This document shows positions 8,842-18,267 of a DNA stretch of 64,000 nucleotides, piece by piece. The stretch comes from Alphaproteobacteria bacterium (lineage in GTDB: Bacteria > Pseudomonadota > Alphaproteobacteria > Micavibrionales > Micavibrionaceae): NCBI GenBank assembly GCA_020443075.1, contig JAGRIU010000043.1, forward strand, positions 1 through 64,000, given 5' to 3'. How positions within the stretch are numbered: position 1 is the stretch's first letter; each line of letters starts with the position of its first letter. Under the pieces are notes generated by a model that was not told the origin of the DNA, did no database searches, and saw only the letters and a list, made by a program, of their open reading frames with translations. The translations under genes were made by a program, and so were the position numbers.

Positions 8842-9249
8842 TCACATGAACATGTTCAATTGCATTTTGGCGGCTTCGGACATCATGGCCGGGGACCATG
8901 GCGGGTCCCAGACGATTTCGACGATGACTTCGCCGACGCTTTCAATGGGCTGGACGGCGCTTTGGATCCAGCCGGGCATTTCCTGGGCGACGGGGCAGCC
9001 CGGTGAGGTTAGCGTCATGTCGATCTTGACGTCAAAGGTGTCCTCTTCTTCTGTAATTTCGACGTTATAAATAAGGCCAAGTTCGTAGATGTTGACCGGA
9101 ATTTCGGGATCGTAGATTTCCTTGAGTGCGGCGTGTATAAGAGGCCAAAGCGCATGATCGCTCGGCGCGGTGATATTGGCCGGTTCAGCTAGTTCGTCAT
9201 AGACATGGCGGCAAGCGGTGTCTTCTGATTTTTTTTCTTCGGTGCTCAT
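8842..9249 (-). CDS. sufT: SUF-associated DUF59/MIP18-family protein
   Basis: DUF59 (MIP18) protein of the type that accompanies SUF operons and acts in Fe-S maturation. In 135 residues it shows ALKEIYDPEIPVNIYELGLI and then MTLTSPGCPVAQEMPGWI, which holds the conserved Cys, and ends with VEIVWDPPWSPAMMSEAAK. About 35 extra residues precede the domain. The start overlaps the sufS stop by four bases (ATGA), so translation is coupled. Its exact step is not visible from sequence. Confidence 0.9.
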   Translation of the reverse strand: MSTEEKKSEDTACRHVYDELAEPANITAPSDHALWPLIHAALKEIYDPEIPVNIYELGLIYNVEITEEEDTFDVKIDMTLTSPGCPVAQEMPGWIQSAVQPIESVGEVIVEIVWDPPWSPAMMSEAAKMQLNMFM

Positions 9250-10514
9250 GCGAACAGCTTTCTTACCTTTTGCAGTCCTTCGGCCAACTGATTTATATCA
9301 TCTGCGTTAGAATACAACCCTAAAGATGCGCGCGCAGTGCCATCGATGCTGAAACGGTGCATTAACGGCATGCAGCAATGATGGCCGGTGCGGATGGCCA
9401 CGCCGCACTGATCGAGGATCATGCCGATGTCGCTATGGTGGGCGCAATCCATGGTGAAGCTGAAAATACCGGCTTTTTGATCGGGATTTTCGGGGCCGTA
9501 GAGCTTGAGGCCGTTGATAGCGCGGAGCTTTTCCGTGCCGTATTCGAGAAGCTTGCGTTCATGGTTTTGAATGGCGGGGATGCCGATGGTTTGCACGTAG
9601 TCGATCGCTTTGCCAAGGCCGATGACTTCGACGATAGCGGGGGTTCCGGCTTCGAAGCGATAAGGCGGCTCTTTATAGGTTGTGCCCTCTTCCAGGCTGA
9701 CGCGTTCGATCATATCGCCGCCGCCTTGATAAGGGGGCATGGTTTCGAGAATGTCATAGCGGCCATAAAGAACGCCGATCCCGGTCGGGCCGTAGAGTTT
9801 GTGACCGGTGAAAACGTAAAAGTCGGTGCCCAAATTCTGCATGTGGACAGGGGTGTGGACAATACCTTGAGAACCGTCGATACAAACCTTAATTTTTGGA
9901 TTAAATTCTTTCGTTATCTCTGTGATTTTATTTATATTATTTATCGTTCCGAAACCGTTGGATATATGCACAGCCGACACTAAACGTGTACGTGTGGATA
10001 ACATGTTCGGGAGAGCTTCGAGGTCAAGTGTTCCGTCTTCCAGCACCGGAATTGTTTTGATGATGATGCCGATTTGATCCTGCAAGAGTTGCCACGGGAC
10101 GATGTTGGCGTGGTGTTCCATGCCGGAGATGATGATTTCATCACCTTTTTTCAAATACTTACGGCCCCAGCTTTGGGCGATGAGGTTGAGGCTTTCGGTG
10201 GCGTTGCGGGTAAAGATGATTTCTTTTTCCGAGGCGGCGCCGACGAAGCGGGCAATTTTAGCGCGGGCTGTCTCATATTCTTCAGTTAACTTCTGAGATA
10301 TGTTGTATAACCCTCTGTGAATATTAGAGTAATTGTTTTTATATATATCATTCATGGCCTCGATAACGCAGGCGGGTTTTTGCGCGCTGGCGGCTGTATC
10401 GAGGAAGGCCAAGGGCTGTCCGTTCATCTGTGTTTGCAAGATGGGGAAGTCGTTGCGGGCGAAATTGATAGATTTGTCTGTTGTTTTTAATTTACGAGAA
10501 TCGAGCTTAACCAT
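9246..10514 (-). CDS. sufS: Cysteine desulfurase, SufS type
   Basis: PLP enzyme that takes sulfur from cysteine and passes it as persulfide to the SufBCD scaffold. It has 422 residues. Lys239 in FTGHKLYGPTG is the PLP lysine. The active-site loop is GHHCCMPLMHRF, with the persulfide Cys at about 380; most SufS proteins have HHCAQPLM here, so the doubled cysteine is a small oddity. The GTG- and TTG-free N-terminus puts the ATG at 10514, inside the end of sufD (28-base overlap). No sufE or sufU sulfur acceptor is seen in the operon. Confidence 0.94.
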   Translation of the reverse strand: MVKLDSRKLKTTDKSINFARNDFPILQTQMNGQPLAFLDTAASAQKPACVIEAMNDIYKNNYSNIHRGLYNISQKLTEEYETARAKIARFVGAASEKEIIFTRNATESLNLIAQSWGRKYLKKGDEIIISGMEHHANIVPWQLLQDQIGIIIKTIPVLEDGTLDLEALPNMLSTRTRLVSAVHISNGFGTINNINKITEITKEFNPKIKVCIDGSQGIVHTPVHMQNLGTDFYVFTGHKLYGPTGIGVLYGRYDILETMPPYQGGGDMIERVSLEEGTTYKEPPYRFEAGTPAIVEVIGLGKAIDYVQTIGIPAIQNHERKLLEYGTEKLRAINGLKLYGPENPDQKAGIFSFTMDCAHHSDIGMILDQCGVAIRTGHHCCMPLMHRFSIDGTARASLGLYSNADDINQLAEGLQKVRKLFA

Positions 10515-11452
10515 TTTTCGGCTTTCTGTTCGAGTTCTTCCTTAACGGAACTGTCGTCCAATGTGTCAATGATTTCGCCGATAAAGGCTTGCAGGAGCAG
10601 CATGCGGGCCTGGGCTTCGTTTATGCCTCTTTGACGCAGGTAAAAGAGCGGTTCTTCGTCCAGTTGGCCGCAGGTGGAGCCGTGCGAGCATTTCACGTCG
10701 TCGGCATAGATTTCCAGTTCCGGTTTGGTGTCCATTTCGGCGTGTTCGGAAAGCAAAATCGCGTTTGAGAGCTGGTAAGCATCGGTTTTTTGCGCTTCTT
10801 TATGCACGTACACCTTGCCTTGAAAGACCCCGTGGGCGCGATCATTTAACAAAGAGCGGTAGAATTGCTTGGAAAAGCTGTTCGGGGCCTTGTGTTCAAC
10901 CAGAATGGTCGTGTCGCCGTGTTGATCGGCGCTCAGCAGGTTGAGGCCGTTGAAATGGCTTTCAGTGCCCGTGCCGTTGATGTGGGCGGTGATTTCATGG
11001 CGCATCAGTTTTGCGCCTGTGTTCAGACTAAGGCTGTTATAGTGCGCGTTTCGAGCTAGATTGATTTCGACCATGTTTGTGTGAATGGCTTGCGGACTGT
11101 CGTTTTGAATGCGGATATGGGTGAGGATAGCCCCCTCTTCTATCGCAATCTGGGTGGTCATATTTTTCCAATAGGCGTTTTTACCATTATGTCGCTCAAT
11201 CAAAGTGAGCCGCGCCCCCTCTTCCAGGCGTATCTTTAAAGCGGGCTGTTGCTGTTCGTTTTCAGCGCCTGTGAACAGGATATCCTCCGGTTGTTCACAG
11301 ATTTGTCCACGGTTTTTGTGGATAAGTATTTCCTGCGGTTTTTCGGCCAGTTTTAAATTGGCGGGCAGCGCGCGCGGCAGGTTCGTGTATTTCCACGTTT
11401 CCAGCGCGGGTGTGGGGAGATTGTTTGCGGAGATGGGGGCAGGTTTTGTCAC
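10487..11452 (-). CDS. sufD: Fe-S cluster assembly protein SufD
   Basis: Partner of SufB in the SufBC2D scaffold. The 321 residues are shorter than many SufD proteins (over 400), mainly in the N-terminal helical part. The beta-helix core and C-terminal helices are intact: DDVKCSHGSTCGQLDEEPLF holds the conserved His and Cys region, followed by YLRQRGINEAQARMLL. The start overlaps the sufC stop by four bases. A perfect TGTGGATAA 9-mer lies within the gene at 11317-11325. Confidence 0.93.
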   Translation of the reverse strand: MTKPAPISANNLPTPALETWKYTNLPRALPANLKLAEKPQEILIHKNRGQICEQPEDILFTGAENEQQQPALKIRLEEGARLTLIERHNGKNAYWKNMTTQIAIEEGAILTHIRIQNDSPQAIHTNMVEINLARNAHYNSLSLNTGAKLMRHEITAHINGTGTESHFNGLNLLSADQHGDTTILVEHKAPNSFSKQFYRSLLNDRAHGVFQGKVYVHKEAQKTDAYQLSNAILLSEHAEMDTKPELEIYADDVKCSHGSTCGQLDEEPLFYLRQRGINEAQARMLLLQAFIGEIIDTLDDSSVKEELEQKAEKWLSSILVN

Positions 11453-12210
11453 GCGGCTTCTCCGATGACATTGGCGTAGCCTTTATCCTCCAGCTCTTTG
11501 GCCAGTTCCGGGCCGCCTGTTTTGACGATTTTGCCTTCGGCCATGATATGCACGACGTCAGGTTTGATGTAGTCGAGCAAGCGCTGGTAGTGCGTAATGA
11601 CGAGGAAGGCGCGCTCGGGGCTGCGCATGGCGTTGACACCGTCGGCGACGATTTTAAGCGCGTCGATATCCAGCCCGCTGTCGGTTTCATCAAGAACGCA
11701 GAATTTTGGCTCTAACATAGCCATTTGCAGGACTTCGTTGCGTTTTTTCTCGCCGCCGGAAAAGCCGACATTGACGGCGCGTTTCATCATATCCTCGGAG
11801 ATGCCGAGGTCTGCGCATTTGGCCTTGATGAGCTTGAGCATGGATAGCGCGTCGAGTTCGTCTTCGCCGCGCTGTTTACGCACAGAGTTCAGGGCGGTTT
11901 TGAGGAAAGTGCTCATATTAACGCCGGGGATTTCAACCGGATATTGAAAAGCGAGGAACAATCCGGCCGCCGCGCGCTCTTCGGGGGCGAGCTCCAGCAT
12001 GTCCTGAGCATCCATTTCAAAGCTGCCACCCGTGACAGTATACTCTTCGCGGCCGGATAGCACGTAGGACAGCGTTGATTTTCCCGCGCCGTTTGGCCCC
12101 ATGATCGCATGGACCTGCCCGGCCGGAATGTCGAGGGACACGCCTTTAAGGATTTCTTTTTCGCCATCGTCGGTTTCAATGGCGGCCTTTAAATTTTCAA
12201 TTTTGATCAT
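11449..12210 (-). CDS. sufC: SUF scaffold ATPase SufC
   Basis: ABC-type cytoplasmic ATPase that drives conformational change in SufB-SufD. The 253 residues carry Walker A (GPNGAGKSTL), the ABC signature (GFSGGEKKRNEVLQ, SufC-type) and Walker B (FCVLDETDSGLDIDAL), with the switch His in LVITHYQRLL. The start at 12210 gives the family N-terminus MIKIENLKA. An in-frame ATG at 12270 would add 20 Cys/Ser-rich residues overlapping the upstream gene. Coupled to sufD by ATGA. Confidence 0.96.
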   Translation of the reverse strand: MIKIENLKAAIETDDGEKEILKGVSLDIPAGQVHAIMGPNGAGKSTLSYVLSGREEYTVTGGSFEMDAQDMLELAPEERAAAGLFLAFQYPVEIPGVNMSTFLKTALNSVRKQRGEDELDALSMLKLIKAKCADLGISEDMMKRAVNVGFSGGEKKRNEVLQMAMLEPKFCVLDETDSGLDIDALKIVADGVNAMRSPERAFLVITHYQRLLDYIKPDVVHIMAEGKIVKTGGPELAKELEDKGYANVIGEAA

Positions 12211-12220
12211 GTGTTTTTCC

Positions 12221-12601
12221 CTAAAGCAACAACAGGCCTGCGCCGAGGAGGATGCCCGAGAGGCCATCAATCCAGAGGTATTTCTGGATATAGCCTGTGC
12301 CGAGAAAGTTTTGCATCCATTTGGGGCGTAGGAGAAGTATCAGCGCCTTTAGCAGGCCGATATACCCCAAGACCATCAGGGCTGTGGGGCCTATACCGTC
12401 CCAGTTGTTGTAAAAAAAGATGATAAACAGGGATATCGGCAGGGTTAGAATGCCGAGAACAAGGCTTAAAGAGTCATTTTCGATGAAGAGCTCAATGAAA
12501 TCCCGCCACGGTTTTTGGGCCAAGAAGATCGATAGGCCGATGACGACATAAAACGTGCCGAAAAAAAGCAGAAACGGGTCGTTATTAAGCATATTCGTCA
12601 T
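12221..12601 (-). CDS. Small four-helix membrane protein inside the suf operon
   Basis: 126 residues with four probable membrane segments (about 9-28, 44-64, 72-91 and 108-125) and short loops, including a basic loop after helix 3 (RPKWMQNFLG). Not a recognised family and not part of the usual SUF set. AAGGA lies just upstream of the ATG. It sits between sufB (82-base gap) and sufC (10-base gap) on the same strand, so it is expressed with them. A role in the Suf process is inference from position only. Confidence 0.8.
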   Translation of the reverse strand: MTNMLNNDPFLLFFGTFYVVIGLSIFLAQKPWRDFIELFIENDSLSLVLGILTLPISLFIIFFYNNWDGIGPTALMVLGYIGLLKALILLLRPKWMQNFLGTGYIQKYLWIDGLSGILLGAGLLLL

Positions 12602-12683
12602 TTTGGGTTCCTTTTATCTTCTTCATATACGCTTTATTCATAGCATAAAATTTGCCTGTAAGACATGTTCTCTTCCAAAAGTT

Positions 12684-14153
12684 TTAGCCAACGCTGCCTT
12701 CCAGGCTTATTCCCACCAGTTTTTGAGCTTCGACGGCGAATTCCATCGGCAGGTGCTGCATGACTTCACGGGCGAAGCCGTTGACGATGAGCGCGAGCGC
12801 TTCTTCTTCGCCGATGCCGCGCTGCATACAGTAGAAAAGCTGGTCTTCGGAGATTTTCGAGGTCGTGGCTTCGTGCTCTAAGTTAGCGGTTTTGTTGCGG
12901 CTTTCGATATAAGGTACGGTGTGGGCGCCGCACTGATCGCCTATGAGCAAGGAGTCACATTGGGTGAAATTCCTGGCGCCTTGGGCTTTGGGCATGATTT
13001 TTACAAGGCCGCGGTAGGTCTGGTCGCTTTTGCCAGCGCTGATGCCTTTAGCGACAATACGGCTTTTGGTGTTTTTGCCGATATGGATCATTTTTGTGCC
13101 GGTATCGGCTTGCTGGCGACCGTTGGTGATGGCGACGGAATAAAATTCGCCTTGGGAATGATCGCCTTTGAGGATGCAGGACGGGTATTTCCAGGTGATG
13201 GCGCTGCCTGTTTCGACCTGCGTCCAACTGATTTTGGAGTTACGGCCTTCGCACAGGCCGCGCTTGGTGACGAAATTATAGACACCGCCCTGCCCTGTTT
13301 CAAAGTTGCCGGGGTACCAGTTTTGTACGGTGGAGTATTTGATTTCCGCATCGTCATGGGCGATGAGTTCGACGACGGCGGCGTGAAGCTGGTTTTCATC
13401 GCGCATGGGCGCAGTGCAGCCTTCGAGGTAAGAGACGTACGCCCCTTTATCGGCGATAATTAATGTGCGTTCGAATTGGCCTGTGTTGAGTTCATTGATA
13501 CGGAAGTAAGTCGAGAGTTCCATCGGGCAACGCACGCCTTCTGGCACGTACACGAAGCTGCCGTCAGTAAAAACCGCGCTGTTCAGGCAGGCGTGTTTGT
13601 TATCGCCCGGCGGGACGACCGAGCCGATGTATTTTTTGACTAAATCGGGATGATTTTGGATGGCTTCGGAGATGGAGCAGAAAATGACACCTGCTTCTTT
13701 GAGCTTTTCCTTAAAGGTTGTGGCGACGGAGACGGAGTCAAAGACAACATCGACGGCGACAGGTTTTTGTACGCCGGCCAAAATTTCCTGCTCTTTGAGT
13801 GGGATGCCGAGTTTCTCGTATGTTTTTAAAAGCTCGGGGTCAACCTCGTCGAGTGATTTGGGCTTATTCGCCATGCTTTTGGGCGCGGCGTAGTAATGGA
13901 TGTCCTGATAGTCGATTTTGGGGAATTTCGGCTTTTGCCAATCGGGTTCGGGCATTTCCAGCCAGCGCTGAAACGCTTTTAAACGCCATTGCAGCATCCA
14001 TTCAGGCTCGTTCTTTTTAGAAGAGATCAGGCGTACAATCTCTTCGGACAAGCCTTTGGGCGCTTTATCCGTTTCAATATCGGTCACAAAGCCGGCTTCA
14101 TATTTGCCGGCCATGCTTTTGATTTGCTGAATGGTTTCTTCGGTTGCGCCCAT
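12684..14153 (-). CDS. sufB: Fe-S cluster scaffold protein SufB
   Basis: Main scaffold of the SufBC2D complex and first gene of the operon. The 489 residues match the long SufB form. Conserved regions include [42 protein letters not shown]-free core strands ending in [17 protein letters not shown] (the C-terminal conserved Cys) and [18 protein letters not shown]. The 120-base region upstream is shared with the divergent membrane/spermidine-synthase gene and holds an FNR-like site and a palindrome. No iscR or sufR gene accompanies the operon. Confidence 0.96.
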   Translation of the reverse strand: MGATEETIQQIKSMAGKYEAGFVTDIETDKAPKGLSEEIVRLISSKKNEPEWMLQWRLKAFQRWLEMPEPDWQKPKFPKIDYQDIHYYAAPKSMANKPKSLDEVDPELLKTYEKLGIPLKEQEILAGVQKPVAVDVVFDSVSVATTFKEKLKEAGVIFCSISEAIQNHPDLVKKYIGSVVPPGDNKHACLNSAVFTDGSFVYVPEGVRCPMELSTYFRINELNTGQFERTLIIADKGAYVSYLEGCTAPMRDENQLHAAVVELIAHDDAEIKYSTVQNWYPGNFETGQGGVYNFVTKRGLCEGRNSKISWTQVETGSAITWKYPSCILKGDHSQGEFYSVAITNGRQQADTGTKMIHIGKNTKSRIVAKGISAGKSDQTYRGLVKIMPKAQGARNFTQCDSLLIGDQCGAHTVPYIESRNKTANLEHEATTSKISEDQLFYCMQRGIGEEEALALIVNGFAREVMQHLPMEFAVEAQKLVGISLEGSVG

Positions 14154-14181
14154 GTGTTTTATATAGATTTATTGGTGTTTT

Positions 14182-14195
14182 TAAGTTTAAACTTA
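14182..14195. promoter_or_regulatory. Perfect 14-bp palindrome upstream of sufB
   Basis: TAAGTTTAAACTTA reads the same on both strands. It begins 29 bases upstream of the sufB ATG, where a repressor would block the suf promoter or early transcript. I cannot assign it to a known regulator; it does not match IscR or RirA consensus sites as I know them. Confidence 0.5.
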
Positions 14196-14208
14196 TATGA
14201 CCTTGGAC

Positions 14209-14222
14209 TTGACAAAGATCAA
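14209..14222. promoter_or_regulatory. FNR/CRP-family-like site upstream of sufB
   Basis: TTGACAAAGATCAA fits the FNR-type pattern TTGAT-N4-ATCAA with one mismatch. It lies 56-69 bases upstream of sufB and 52 bases before the divergent gene at 14274. That distance suits an activator of sufB. The half-site also reads as a TTGACA -35 on the plus strand, but no matching -10 follows at proper spacing. Confidence 0.5.
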
Positions 14223-14273
14223 GTGTTAATTGCACCGCTTTTTATGCTTTAACCTTCTTTTGATTGATTTTCC

Positions 14274-16550
14274 ATGATTTTACGACTGTATGTTCCCGTT
14301 TTTGCGTTGACGTTGTTGCTGAGTGCTGCGCTGTTGTTCTTTGTTCAGCCGATGTTTTCCAAAATGATCTTACCGCTTTTGGGCGGCTCTCCGCAGGTCT
14401 GGAATACGGCGATGCTTTTCTTTCAGGTGGCGTTGCTGGCCGGTTATGCCTATGCGCACGGGACGAGCCGTTTGCTCGGTGTTCGTACACAGAGTTTGCT
14501 TCATATTTTTCTTTTGCTGTGTTTTATCGCGGTTTTACCACTGACCTTGCCGGAGGGGGCGATTCCTCCTGCGGAGCAAGATCCGACCTTGTGGCAACTC
14601 TCGGTTATGGCGTTGAGTGTCGGCGGGCCTTTTTTTGTTTTGGCAGCCTCGGCGCCGATGTTTCAGCGCTGGTTTGCTGTTTCGGATCATAGAGATGCCC
14701 ATAACCCTTATTTTCTTTATGGTGCGAGCAATTTAGGTTCTGTTAGCGCTTTGCTTGCCTATCCCGTTTTGGCCGAGCCTTTGCTTAATCTCTCGCAGCA
14801 ATCGAATTTATGGATGTTCGGCTATTTTGCTTTGATTATATGTGCTGTGTGTTCTGCGCTTATGGTGTGGCCCAAAGCCTCTTTTTTCAATCATGTCCAC
14901 GCCCATTTAAACAATAACGCTCAGCCGGTGACTTGGAGGCAGCGGGCAGAGTGGATCGTTTTGGCCTTTATCCCTTCTTCTTTAATGCTGGGGGTTACGA
15001 ACTTTATTACGACCGATATCGCTTCTATGCCTTTGCTTTGGGTTATTCCGCTGACCTTGTATATCGGGACTTTTATTCTTGTTTTTTCGAGAAAGACCTT
15101 CGTATCAAACGATATTTTGGCCATTGTTCAGGGTGTTTTATTGGCTCTTTTTGCCTTATCTTTGTTTGCCACAAAGCCGGCTCATTCTTTTTCCATTATA
15201 TTTTTGCATTTGTTGCTGTTTTTTGTCAGTGCGTGGATGTGCCACAGTTTGCTGGTGTCTAAGAAACCGCATGCGGCTCATTTGACGGAGTTTTACCTGT
15301 TGATGTCTTTAGGCGGGGCGCTGGGCGGTTTTTTTAATGCGATTATCGCGCCGCAAATTTTCACCTATGTGTGGGAGTATCCATTAGTGTTGGTGGCTTC
15401 CGCTTTTTGCCGTTTTGGAGGTCAAAGGACGCCGCTGTTTCCAGATGAGCGTCGTAAAAACCTTTTATACTATGCCGGGGTTGTTTGTTTTGCTGTCATT
15501 TTAGCTTGCTTCTATCTTTGGGGCACTCATTCAAAAGTTTTATCGCCCATTTTGGGGCTGGGCTGTTTCTTTGTGTTGGTTTTTTACATCAATACACGTT
15601 GGATTTTCGCGGTTTTGGTCGCTTGTTTGGTGCTTGTTCACCCTCCGGGGCTAGCTCTTGGGCCTAGTGTGGACATCTTGGATTCCTCACGGAACTTTTT
15701 TGGCGTTTTGAAGGTGGTGGATTCCAGAAAACCGCCTATTAGAATGCTTATGCACGGGACAACCAATCATGGTATCCAGTCAACGGACCCTCAGTATCGT
15801 TTGGAAAGGCTGTCTTACTACAGCAAATTCAGTCCGTTGGCGGATGTGTTTTCTTATTTCGATGCGCGAGATGGACAGCAAAAAGTTTCTGTTTTGGGTT
15901 TGGGGACAGCTGCAACGGCTTGTTATACGAAAGAAGGTCGATTTTTTGATTTTTTTGAAATTGATCCCGATGTTGTTAAAATTGCCGAAGATCCGAAATA
16001 CTTCACGTATTTATCGGATTGCGGCAGTCCTTACCAGATTATCTTAGGGGATGCCCGCCTCAAAATAAGCGAGCAGCTGGACCATACGTACGATCTGATT
16101 ATTCTGGATGTGTTTAGTTCCGATAATATTCCTATACACTTGCTGACGGCGGAGGCTATCCGGATTTATCAAAGCAAGTTGAAAAATAATGGGGTTCTTT
16201 TGTTTCATATTTCAAATAATTATCTCGATCTTGAACCTGTATTGGCCGCTACGGCCCAGATGATTGATGTTCCGAGTTTTGCACGGGTTACTGGTGGCGG
16301 AAAAATTGAAGGGATCGGATTGCCTTATTATCCTTCACATTGGGTGATTATGAGTTCTGCGGATGATTTTTTGAGTTATTTGAGAGATCAAAAGTGGAGC
16401 GAGAGCCTGACTTCTCCTTCTATTCGTAGCTGGAGCGATCATTATTCGAATATTTTGAGTGTTATTGGGAATAAAACGATTGAAAAACGCATCGAAATTC
16501 TCAAAGAGGAAAAGCGCGCTCGCGACAAGATGCAGCAAGAAGTGCATTAG
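14274..16550 (+). CDS. Membrane protein fused to a spermidine-synthase-like domain
   Basis: 758 residues. The first ~450 form about a dozen hydrophobic helices (start LYVPVFALTLLLSAALLFFV), of the type annotated as MFS/spermidine-synthase fusions. The C-terminal ~270 residues are a Rossmann methyltransferase-like fold: VSVLGLGTAATACY (cofactor loop), FFEIDPDVVKIA, IILGDARLKI and DLIILDVFSSDNIPIHLLT. MHGTTNHGIQ, before the fold, is the family's substrate-loop motif. True aminopropyl transfer is uncertain in this fused family. Divergent from sufB and convergent with prfC, four bases away. Confidence 0.88.
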   Translation: MILRLYVPVFALTLLLSAALLFFVQPMFSKMILPLLGGSPQVWNTAMLFFQVALLAGYAYAHGTSRLLGVRTQSLLHIFLLLCFIAVLPLTLPEGAIPPAEQDPTLWQLSVMALSVGGPFFVLAASAPMFQRWFAVSDHRDAHNPYFLYGASNLGSVSALLAYPVLAEPLLNLSQQSNLWMFGYFALIICAVCSALMVWPKASFFNHVHAHLNNNAQPVTWRQRAEWIVLAFIPSSLMLGVTNFITTDIASMPLLWVIPLTLYIGTFILVFSRKTFVSNDILAIVQGVLLALFALSLFATKPAHSFSIIFLHLLLFFVSAWMCHSLLVSKKPHAAHLTEFYLLMSLGGALGGFFNAIIAPQIFTYVWEYPLVLVASAFCRFGGQRTPLFPDERRKNLLYYAGVVCFAVILACFYLWGTHSKVLSPILGLGCFFVLVFYINTRWIFAVLVACLVLVHPPGLALGPSVDILDSSRNFFGVLKVVDSRKPPIRMLMHGTTNHGIQSTDPQYRLERLSYYSKFSPLADVFSYFDARDGQQKVSVLGLGTAATACYTKEGRFFDFFEIDPDVVKIAEDPKYFTYLSDCGSPYQIILGDARLKISEQLDHTYDLIILDVFSSDNIPIHLLTAEAIRIYQSKLKNNGVLLFHISNNYLDLEPVLAATAQMIDVPSFARVTGGGKIEGIGLPYYPSHWVIMSSADDFLSYLRDQKWSESLTSPSIRSWSDHYSNILSVIGNKTIEKRIEILKEEKRARDKMQQEVH

Positions 16551-16553
16551 GCT

Positions 16554-18128
16554 TTATTTAGTCGCTTTGAAGCGGATATCCTTGTTCTTATCCTGTGCGT
16601 CTTGCAGATGCCAGGCATTACGGGCGATGAAGACCGGATCGCCGTCATGGTCGTTGGCGATGGAGCTTTGGTTGGCGTCGAGAAATTTCTTCAAAGTTTG
16701 CGGATTGTCGGCTTCGAGCCAGCGGGCTGTGTAGAGCTCTGTGGGTTCGAATTTGACTGGGATTTCGTATTCGCTGCGGATCCGGTCGCGCAGGACGTCG
16801 AATTGCAGCGGACCGACAACGCCGACGACCCAGTCAGCATGCATAATCGGCTTGAACACACGCGCGGCGCCTTCTTCGGCGAGTTGTTCAAGGGCTTTGC
16901 CCAAATGTTTGGCTTTGAGCGGATCTTCGGGGCGGGCGCGCTGCATGAGTTCGGGGGCGAAAGACGGGATATCGGTGAAGATGAGATCTTCGCCTTCGGT
17001 TAAAGCGTCGCCGATGCGCAATCCGCCGTAGTTGGGCAAGCCGATAATGTCTCCGGGGAAAGCCTCTTCGGCCATTTCACGGTCTTGGGCGAGGAAAAGC
17101 TGCGGCGAGTGGATAATTTGCGTTTTTCCCGAACGTACGTGCTTTAATTTCATACCGCGCTTGAATTTTCCGGAGCAAATACGGGCAAATGCCATGCGAT
17201 CGCGGTGTTTTGGGTCCATATTGGCCTGAATTTTGAAGATAAAGGCGCTGACTTTGGTTTCTGTTGGTTCGATGAGGCGGTTTTCGGTTTTTTGCGGGCG
17301 CGGCGGCGGGGCGTACGCCTTGATGCCGCCCAGCATTTCACGCACGCCGAAGTTATTGACGGCCGAGCCGAAGAATACGGGGGTTTGTGTGCCGTGGAGG
17401 TAGGCTTCGCGGTCGAAGGGTTGGCATAGGCCGCGGACCATTTCGATGTCTTCACGCAGTTTATCCAGCTCTTGCGGGCTTAAGAATTCCGATAGTTTTG
17501 GGTCGTCTATGCCTTGGCAAGCTATCCCCTGCTCCAGTTTGTCGCCTTTGCCGCGGTCAAAGAGCACCAGTTGGTCGTTGATCAGGTCATAACAGCCTTT
17601 AAAATCACGGCCCATGCCGATCGGCCAACTGGCGGGTGTGACATCGAGGGCCAGTTTTTGTTCGATCTCGTCCAGCAGGTCGAACGGGTCTTGGCCGTCG
17701 CGGTCGAGTTTGTTGATAAACGTAATGATAGGCATGTCGCGCAGGCGGCAGACCTCGAACAGTTTGAGGGTTTGCGTTTCGATGCCTTTGGCGCTGTCTA
17801 GAACCATGACGGCGCTGTCAACGGCTGTGAGAACCCTGTACGTGTCTTCGGAAAAGTCTTCATGCCCCGGGGTGTCGAGCAAGTTGTATGTGATAGCGTT
17901 ATGTTCGAAGGTCATCACGGATGAGGCGACGGAAATCCCGCGTTCTTGTTCGACCTTCATCCAGTCCGAACGGGCGCGGCGCCGATCCCCTTTGGCTTTC
18001 ACCGCGCCGGCCAGCTCAATCGCGCCGCCAAAGAGTAGCAGTTTTTCGGTCAGCGTCGTTTTTCCCGCATCCGGGTGGGAAATAATGGCGAAAGTGCGCC
18101 GGTTTTTAATTATATCTACTAGAGTCAT
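16554..18128 (-). CDS. prfC: Peptide chain release factor 3
   Basis: GTPase that removes RF1/RF2 from the ribosome after termination. The 524 residues are close to E. coli RF3 (529). G1 is SHPDAGKTTL, G3 DTPGHEDF, G4 NKLD, and the switch I region contains RGISVASSVMTFE. The C-terminal part has the RF3-specific domains (GVVGPLQFDVL). I place the start at 18128 (MTLVDIIKNRRTFAIISHPD). The open frame continues upstream to 18326 but passes through a hairpin and lacks family similarity. Confidence 0.95.
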   Translation of the reverse strand: MTLVDIIKNRRTFAIISHPDAGKTTLTEKLLLFGGAIELAGAVKAKGDRRRARSDWMKVEQERGISVASSVMTFEHNAITYNLLDTPGHEDFSEDTYRVLTAVDSAVMVLDSAKGIETQTLKLFEVCRLRDMPIITFINKLDRDGQDPFDLLDEIEQKLALDVTPASWPIGMGRDFKGCYDLINDQLVLFDRGKGDKLEQGIACQGIDDPKLSEFLSPQELDKLREDIEMVRGLCQPFDREAYLHGTQTPVFFGSAVNNFGVREMLGGIKAYAPPPRPQKTENRLIEPTETKVSAFIFKIQANMDPKHRDRMAFARICSGKFKRGMKLKHVRSGKTQIIHSPQLFLAQDREMAEEAFPGDIIGLPNYGGLRIGDALTEGEDLIFTDIPSFAPELMQRARPEDPLKAKHLGKALEQLAEEGAARVFKPIMHADWVVGVVGPLQFDVLRDRIRSEYEIPVKFEPTELYTARWLEADNPQTLKKFLDANQSSIANDHDGDPVFIARNAWHLQDAQDKNKDIRFKATK

Positions 18129-18141
18129 TCGGTTGTTATAG

Positions 18142-18164
18142 ATTGCACGCATGTAGCGTGCAAT
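18142..18164. repeat. REP-like hairpin upstream of prfC
   Basis: ATTGCACGC and GCGTGCAAT form a perfect 9-bp stem around a five-base loop. Read on the minus strand it follows CGTC, giving CGTCATTGCACGC, the same opening as the larger palindromic element at 23759. It lies 14 bases upstream of the prfC ATG, so it would be in the prfC leader. Confidence 0.55.
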
Positions 18165-18203
18165 GACGATCTTATTTTTAAATAGTGGAACACGTCTCGT
18201 GCC

Positions 18204-18233
18204 TTGACATAACCTTATTTTCTGAATTATAAG
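18204..18233 (+). promoter_or_regulatory. Sigma-70 type promoter
   Basis: TTGACA (18204-18209, perfect -35), 18-base spacer, TATAAG (18228-18233, five of six for -10). Transcription would start near 18240, about 28 bases before the ATG at 18268. Confidence 0.6.
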
Positions 18234-18267
18234 ATTGTGGTTATTTATTGAAAGAAAGAGAAGAATT

